DNA from: an uncultured Eubacteriales bacterium
GTDB taxonomy: Bacteria; Bacillota; Clostridia; Oscillospirales; CAG-272
Assembly (NCBI GenBank): GCA_934796165.1
Contig: CAKVOU010000001.1
Location: 124,001-188,000, forward strand
Reading direction: 5' to 3'
Length of the DNA stretch: 64,000 nucleotides
Shown one piece after another: positions 59,587-64,000 of the stretch. Within the stretch, counting starts at the first letter, position 1. Each line of letters opens with the position of its first letter. The notes beneath the pieces were generated by a model. That model was given only the letters and a program-made list of their open reading frames with translations. It made no database searches and had not been told where the DNA came from. The translations under genes and the position numbers were made by a program.

Positions 59587-60513
59587 ATGTCTTTTGCAAC
59601 CGAAACCAAAGAGGAACTGATCCGCGAGGGCAGCTTTCGTCATTCCTGTTGCCGTGCGGCGTTCTCTGCGGGGCTTTTGTTCTCCGCGGAGGCGGAAGGG
59701 AAGCGGGTAACGCTTCGCCTGACCGGCAAAAATCCGGCGGAATACTGTGCAGAGGTGCTCCGCAAGCAGTACGGACAAGCCCCGGAGGTTACGGTGCGCT
59801 CCCGCTTCGGTGCGGAACTCTGCACCCTTTCCTTTTCTTCCTCGTCGGCGGCTCGTACCGCCATGGAATTTGCCGATTCAACGGTTCCGCTTGCACAGCA
59901 GCTCCGCTTCGGCTGTGAATTCTGCCGCGGGCAGTTTTTCCGCGCGGTGTTTCTGTGTACCGGGACGGTCAGCAATCCCGAAAAGGAGAATTATCTGGAG
60001 TTTCTCTTCCGCGACGCTGCCCACGCCGCGAAGTTTTATCCGTATCTGACCGAGACGGGACTGACCCCGAGACCGATCAACCGGAAGAGCGGCTGCGGGC
60101 TGTATTTCCGGAGCGGCGGCGGCGTTGAGGACGTGTTCCGCCTGATCGGCGCGAACAAAAAGCTGTTCGATCTGCTCAACGTCCGCATTGAAAAGGAAAT
60201 CAGCAACAATGAAAACCGCGCCACCAACTGCGTGACGCGGAATATCGGGAAAACCGTTGCGGCATCGGTCCGCCAGACCGCCGCGGTGGAAAAGCTCATC
60301 GACGCGGCAATCCTCGACCGGCTTCCGGAGGAATTGCAGGTGACTGCGCTTCTGCGGATTCATCACCCCGACGCGACGCTGGGAGAACTTGCGGCGTTCC
60401 ATGATCCGCCGATCTCCAAGTCAGGGCTGAATCACCGCCTCGTCCGCCTTTGCGAGGAGGCGGACAACCTGTCGGAAAAGTCCGCGGGGAAACAGAACGG
60501 GGGACCGACCTGA
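59587..60513 (+). CDS. whiA: Sporulation/cell-division regulator WhiA
   Basis: The 308-residue DNA-binding protein has a LAGLIDADG-like N-terminal region (SFRHSCCRAAFSAGLLFSAE, LEFLFRDAAHAAKF) and a C-terminal helix-turn-helix domain with LPEELQVTALLRIHHPDATLGEL and PPISKSGLNHRLVRL. In B. subtilis it affects cell division and chromosome segregation and lies near yvcJ-yvcK; here its neighbours are murB and dnaE. ATG follows AAGGAG. Confidence 0.94.
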   Translation: MSFATETKEELIREGSFRHSCCRAAFSAGLLFSAEAEGKRVTLRLTGKNPAEYCAEVLRKQYGQAPEVTVRSRFGAELCTLSFSSSSAARTAMEFADSTVPLAQQLRFGCEFCRGQFFRAVFLCTGTVSNPEKENYLEFLFRDAAHAAKFYPYLTETGLTPRPINRKSGCGLYFRSGGGVEDVFRLIGANKKLFDLLNVRIEKEISNNENRATNCVTRNIGKTVAASVRQTAAVEKLIDAAILDRLPEELQVTALLRIHHPDATLGELAAFHDPPISKSGLNHRLVRLCEEADNLSEKSAGKQNGGPT

Positions 60514-60618
60514 CAGCAAAATCCGCTCCGACGGCACCCGCAAAGCCGGAAGCAATCCGCCCGGTGCGCGGGGATACAGCCGGTTGAACCCGGAACAAAA
60601 CGAAAGGAGGGCACGCTC

Positions 60619-63600
60619 ATGCCCGGATTTGTCCATCTGCATCTGCACAGCGAATACAGCCTGCTTGACGGCGCGTGCCGGATCGACGAGATCCCGAAGC
60701 GCGCGAAAGAGTGCGGTCATGACGCGGTCGCCCTGACCGACCACGGCGTGATGTACGGCGCGGTCGCCTTTTACAACGCCTGCAAAAAAGAGGGCATCAA
60801 GCCCATCATCGGGTGCGAGGTCTATGTTGCGCCCGGTTCCCGGTTTGACAAGAACCCGTCGGCGGGAAGCCCGTACCACCTTGTTCTGCTTTGCGAGAAT
60901 CAAACGGGGTACCGGAATCTCATCTATCTGGTGTCCAAAGGGTTCACCGACGGCTTTTATTCCAAACCGCGCGTGGACAAGGAACTGCTCCGCTCTCACC
61001 ACGAGGGGCTGATCGCGTTGTCCGCCTGCCTTGCGGGGGAGGTGCCGCGGAGCCTTGTCAGAGGTGATTATGATTCCGCCTGCCGCGCGGCAAAAGAGCT
61101 TTCGGAGATTTTCGGGAAGGATCATTTCTATATTGAGCTTCAGAATCACGGGCTTGACGAGCAGAAGCAGATTCTCCCGGAGCTGGTCCGGCTTGCCGGA
61201 GACTGCGGGCTACCCATGGTCGCAACGAACGACTGTCATTACCTTCGCCGCCGTGACGCGGAGACGCAGGCGGTACTGCTCTGTATCCAGACGGGCAACA
61301 CCATGTCGGACGGCAGACCCATCGGCTTTGAAACCGACGAATTCTATTACAAGGACACCGAGGAAATGACCGCCTTGTTCGGTCGGTACGAGGGAGCGAT
61401 CGGGAATACGGAGAAGATTGCCGGCAGATGCAACCTTGATTTTGATTTTTCAAAGACCTATCTGCCGAAGTTTCCGTGCCCTGCGGGCGTAACCGCTCCG
61501 CAGTACCTGTCACGGCTGGCGGAAGAAGGATTTTGCGCCAAAGAAGAAAAAGGGGAAATCCCCGCCGCGGGGCATACCGCGGAAGAGTACCGTGCCCGCA
61601 TGGAGTACGAGCTCCGCGTCATTGAGAGCATGGGGTATGCGGATTACTTCCTCATCGTACAGGATTATGTCAACTTCGCCAAGAGCCGCGACATTCCCGT
61701 GGGACCTGGACGAGGGTCGGGCGCGGGAAGCCTTGTCGCCTACCTGCTCGGCATCACCGACGTGGATTCCATCCGTTTTGATCTGCTGTTTGAACGTTTC
61801 CTCAACCCCGAGCGCGTCAGTATGCCGGATATTGATATTGATTTCTGCTACAACCGCCGCGACGAGGTTATCGCATATGTGACGGAGAAGTACGGAAGAG
61901 ACCATGTTTCCCAGATCATCACCTTCGGTACACTTGCCGCGCGTGCGGCGATCCGCGACGTGGGACGTGCCATCGGCATGTCGTATTCCGATGTGGACGC
62001 CGTTGCCCGCGCCGTGCCGCAGGAACTGAATATCACCATCCGGGACGCGCTTTCAAGAAAACCCCTGAAGGAGCTTTACGACGCGTCGGCGGAGGTCCGT
62101 AAACTGGTCGATACCGCGTGCGCGATCGAGGGAATGCCGCGCAATGTTTCGATTCATGCGGCGGGGATCGTCATCACCGACCGCCCGCTTTCGGATTATG
62201 TGCCGCTTTCCGCTTCCGGCGGCGTGGTCATCACTCAGTATGACATGGACACCATCGCGCATCTGGGACTTCTCAAATTCGATTTCCTTGCGCTCAGATA
62301 CCTGACCATTCTGCACGACGCGGAGGTGCAGATCCGGGAACAGGAGCCGCAGTTTTGCCTGTCCCGGCTGCCGTTTGACGACAGAAAGACTTATGAGCTG
62401 ATCGGGAAGGGAAATACGGGCGGCGTGTTTCAGCTGGAATCCTCCGGGATGCGGAATATGCTCCAGAATCTCCGCCCGGAGAATCTGGACGACATCATTG
62501 CCGCGATTGCGCTGTTCCGTCCGGGACCCATGGATTCCATCCCGCGCTACATCGAGGGCAGACACAATCCGTCTTCGGTGCACTATGACCCGCCCGAACT
62601 GGAGCCGATCCTTCGTTCGACTTACGGCTGTACCGTGTATCAGGAGCAGGTCATGCAGATCTTCCGCGATCTTGCGGGCTACACCTTCGGTCACGCGGAC
62701 ATCGTGCGCCGCGCCATGGCGAAAAAAAAGGCGGACGTGCTTGCCGCAGAGCGTCCCGCATTTCTTGAAGGATGCCGGGAACGGGGCATTTCCGAGGTGA
62801 CCGCGAGTAAACTTTTCGACGACCTTTCGAGCTTTGCCAACTATGCCTTCAACAAGTCCCACGCTGCCGCCTATGCCGTGATCTCCTACCGTACCGCCTA
62901 CCTCAAGGCGCATTATCCGAAGGAATATCTTTCCGCACTGCTTACCAGCGTGCTCGGCAACATTCCCAAGATGGCGGAATACACCGCGGAATGTGCCCGC
63001 CGCCAGATCCGCATTCTGCCGCCCGATATCAACGAAAGCTATGCGGATTTCCATGTGGACGGAGACAATATCCGCTTCGGATTGCTTGCTCTCAAGAACG
63101 TCGGGAACCAGTTCATCGAAAATATCATCAGGGAACGCAAGTCCCGCCCGTTTGCTTCGTTTGAGGATTTTGTGGACCGGATGTCCGGAAGCGATCTCAA
63201 CAAACGCATGGTGGAAGCGCTTGTCAAGGCGGGCGCCTTCGACGGGCTCGGTGTGTACCGTAGCCGCCTTGTCGCCGCCTACGAACGGATCCTTGACCAG
63301 GCGGGCAACAAGAACCGCGCCAACCTCGACGGGCAGCTTGATCTGTTTTCGGCGGCGTTCGCGCCTGTCGCGTCCGCTCCCGCGTTCCGCTATCCGGACA
63401 TTCCGGAATACACGCTCCGCGAGAAGCTGGCGCTGGAAAAGCAGGCGTCCGGGCTGTACTTCTCCGGGCATCCGTTTGACGGCTACCGCCCGTCGGCGGA
63501 GAAGCTCGGTGCCTCTCCGATTTCCGACTATGTTCCCGCAGAGGGTGAGGAGCCGCCCGCGGACAAAACCCGCGTCCGTATCGCGGGAATGATCTCCTCG

Positions 63601-64000
63601 GTGTCCCTCAAAACGCCCAAAAACGGCGGAGGACGCATGGCGTTCTTCACGCTGGAGGACAGCTTCGGCGAGATCGAATGTATCGCATTTTCCAAGACCT
63701 ATGCGGAGTATGCTCCCATGATCCGCGAGGACGTTCCCCTCTGCTGTGAGGGAACGCTTTCCGTCAGGGAAGAGGAAGCGCCCAAGGTGCTGGTCAATGC
63801 GCTTTGCGTGCTTGCGGAGAATCCCGATGCACAGGAAGCGCTACCGGTGTCCGCCGGTTACCGCAGTACAGGAAGCACGGGAGCCGCAGAGACCGCCAAC
63901 CGTGTGCTGTCCGGTTCGGGTGGAAATTCCGTTTCGGGTGATTATCGTGCCCCTGCAAACGTTCGTCCCGCCCCCGTTCCGGCAAACGGAACCGTGCAGA
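60619..64000 (+). CDS. dnaE: DNA polymerase III alpha subunit DnaE (3' end beyond the window)
   Basis: The first 1,127 codons. PHP domain: HLHLHSEYSLLDGA, LTDHGVMYG. Polymerase active site: RSG-type loop PVGPGRGSGAGSLVAYL, PDIDIDF (Asp404 and Asp406), and KFDFLAL with Asp555, matching the three catalytic Asp of the E. coli enzyme. Helix-hairpin-helix and an OB-fold (RIAGMISSVSLKTPKNGGG) follow. No exonuclease insertion, so DnaE and not PolC; Clostridia usually also have PolC. ATG follows AAAGGAGG. The C-terminal end is missing. Confidence 0.97.
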   Translation, partial: MPGFVHLHLHSEYSLLDGACRIDEIPKRAKECGHDAVALTDHGVMYGAVAFYNACKKEGIKPIIGCEVYVAPGSRFDKNPSAGSPYHLVLLCENQTGYRNLIYLVSKGFTDGFYSKPRVDKELLRSHHEGLIALSACLAGEVPRSLVRGDYDSACRAAKELSEIFGKDHFYIELQNHGLDEQKQILPELVRLAGDCGLPMVATNDCHYLRRRDAETQAVLLCIQTGNTMSDGRPIGFETDEFYYKDTEEMTALFGRYEGAIGNTEKIAGRCNLDFDFSKTYLPKFPCPAGVTAPQYLSRLAEEGFCAKEEKGEIPAAGHTAEEYRARMEYELRVIESMGYADYFLIVQDYVNFAKSRDIPVGPGRGSGAGSLVAYLLGITDVDSIRFDLLFERFLNPERVSMPDIDIDFCYNRRDEVIAYVTEKYGRDHVSQIITFGTLAARAAIRDVGRAIGMSYSDVDAVARAVPQELNITIRDALSRKPLKELYDASAEVRKLVDTACAIEGMPRNVSIHAAGIVITDRPLSDYVPLSASGGVVITQYDMDTIAHLGLLKFDFLALRYLTILHDAEVQIREQEPQFCLSRLPFDDRKTYELIGKGNTGGVFQLESSGMRNMLQNLRPENLDDIIAAIALFRPGPMDSIPRYIEGRHNPSSVHYDPPELEPILRSTYGCTVYQEQVMQIFRDLAGYTFGHADIVRRAMAKKKADVLAAERPAFLEGCRERGISEVTASKLFDDLSSFANYAFNKSHAAAYAVISYRTAYLKAHYPKEYLSALLTSVLGNIPKMAEYTAECARRQIRILPPDINESYADFHVDGDNIRFGLLALKNVGNQFIENIIRERKSRPFASFEDFVDRMSGSDLNKRMVEALVKAGAFDGLGVYRSRLVAAYERILDQAGNKNRANLDGQLDLFSAAFAPVASAPAFRYPDIPEYTLREKLALEKQASGLYFSGHPFDGYRPSAEKLGASPISDYVPAEGEEPPADKTRVRIAGMISSVSLKTPKNGGGRMAFFTLEDSFGEIECIAFSKTYAEYAPMIREDVPLCCEGTLSVREEEAPKVLVNALCVLAENPDAQEALPVSAGYRSTGSTGAAETANRVLSGSGGNSVSGDYRAPANVRPAPVPANGTVQ

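Overview
This window looks like a chromosomal stretch from a bacterium of the phylum Bacillota (Firmicutes), most likely an uncultured, fairly GC-rich member of the class Clostridia. The assignment is inferred from gene content: a T-box leader before pheST, WhiA, a YloV/FakA-type fatty-acid kinase, AddAB instead of RecBCD, a DUF896 (YnzC) protein, rubrerythrin, a PcrA helicase, and OmpR/HisKA two-component pairs. No tRNA, rRNA, CRISPR array, insertion sequence or prophage was recognised.

Layout. 0-2.8 kb: start of ychF (leftward) and a two-component system. 2.8-7.4 kb: leftward cluster tsaE-tsaB-rpiB-ispD-ispF-rpe. 7.4-13.6 kb: leftward DUF896 gene, ABC exporter and pheST, the last behind a T-box. 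13.6-16.2 kb: leftward coupled group of a short pre-ATP-grasp-like protein, aspartate racemase and murE. 16.4-20.4 kb: rightward GNAT, rubrerythrin and pcrA. 20.5-23.8 kb: an S1 protein (left), rplM-rpsI (right), an esterase (left). 23.9-36.2 kb: leftward asnB, a permease, and queG-like-addB-addA, with one rightward lipase. 36.6-41.8 kb: rightward operon of an HtrA-like protein lacking the catalytic serine, a second two-component system, rlmA and a GT2 glycosyltransferase. 42.2-45.5 kb: fakA, then a coupled XRE regulator and small lipoprotein. 45.7-50.4 kb: accessory islet with two tandem paralogous surface lipoprotein genes carrying decapeptide repeats, and a 51-residue membrane protein. 50.6-57.5 kb: leftward run coaE-lytic transglycosylase-M18 peptidase-prfA-tsaC-topoisomerase A subunit. 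57.7-64 kb: rightward HAD phosphatase, murB, whiA and the start of dnaE.

Most of the window is housekeeping: translation fidelity (tsaB, tsaC, tsaE, pheST, prfA, rplM, rpsI), envelope synthesis (murE, murB, ispD, ispF), DNA maintenance (addAB, pcrA, dnaE, topoisomerase A) and central carbon (rpe, rpiB). The unusual parts are the lipoprotein pair, where one copy is out of frame at a short A tract just after its start codon; the inactive-looking HtrA protein in a sensor operon; in-frame minisatellites in the queG-like gene and low-complexity inserts in addA; and a possible D-aspartate/peptidoglycan gene group. Starts were chosen from ribosome-binding sites and family lengths. Functions are assigned from recognised motifs only; no database search was possible.
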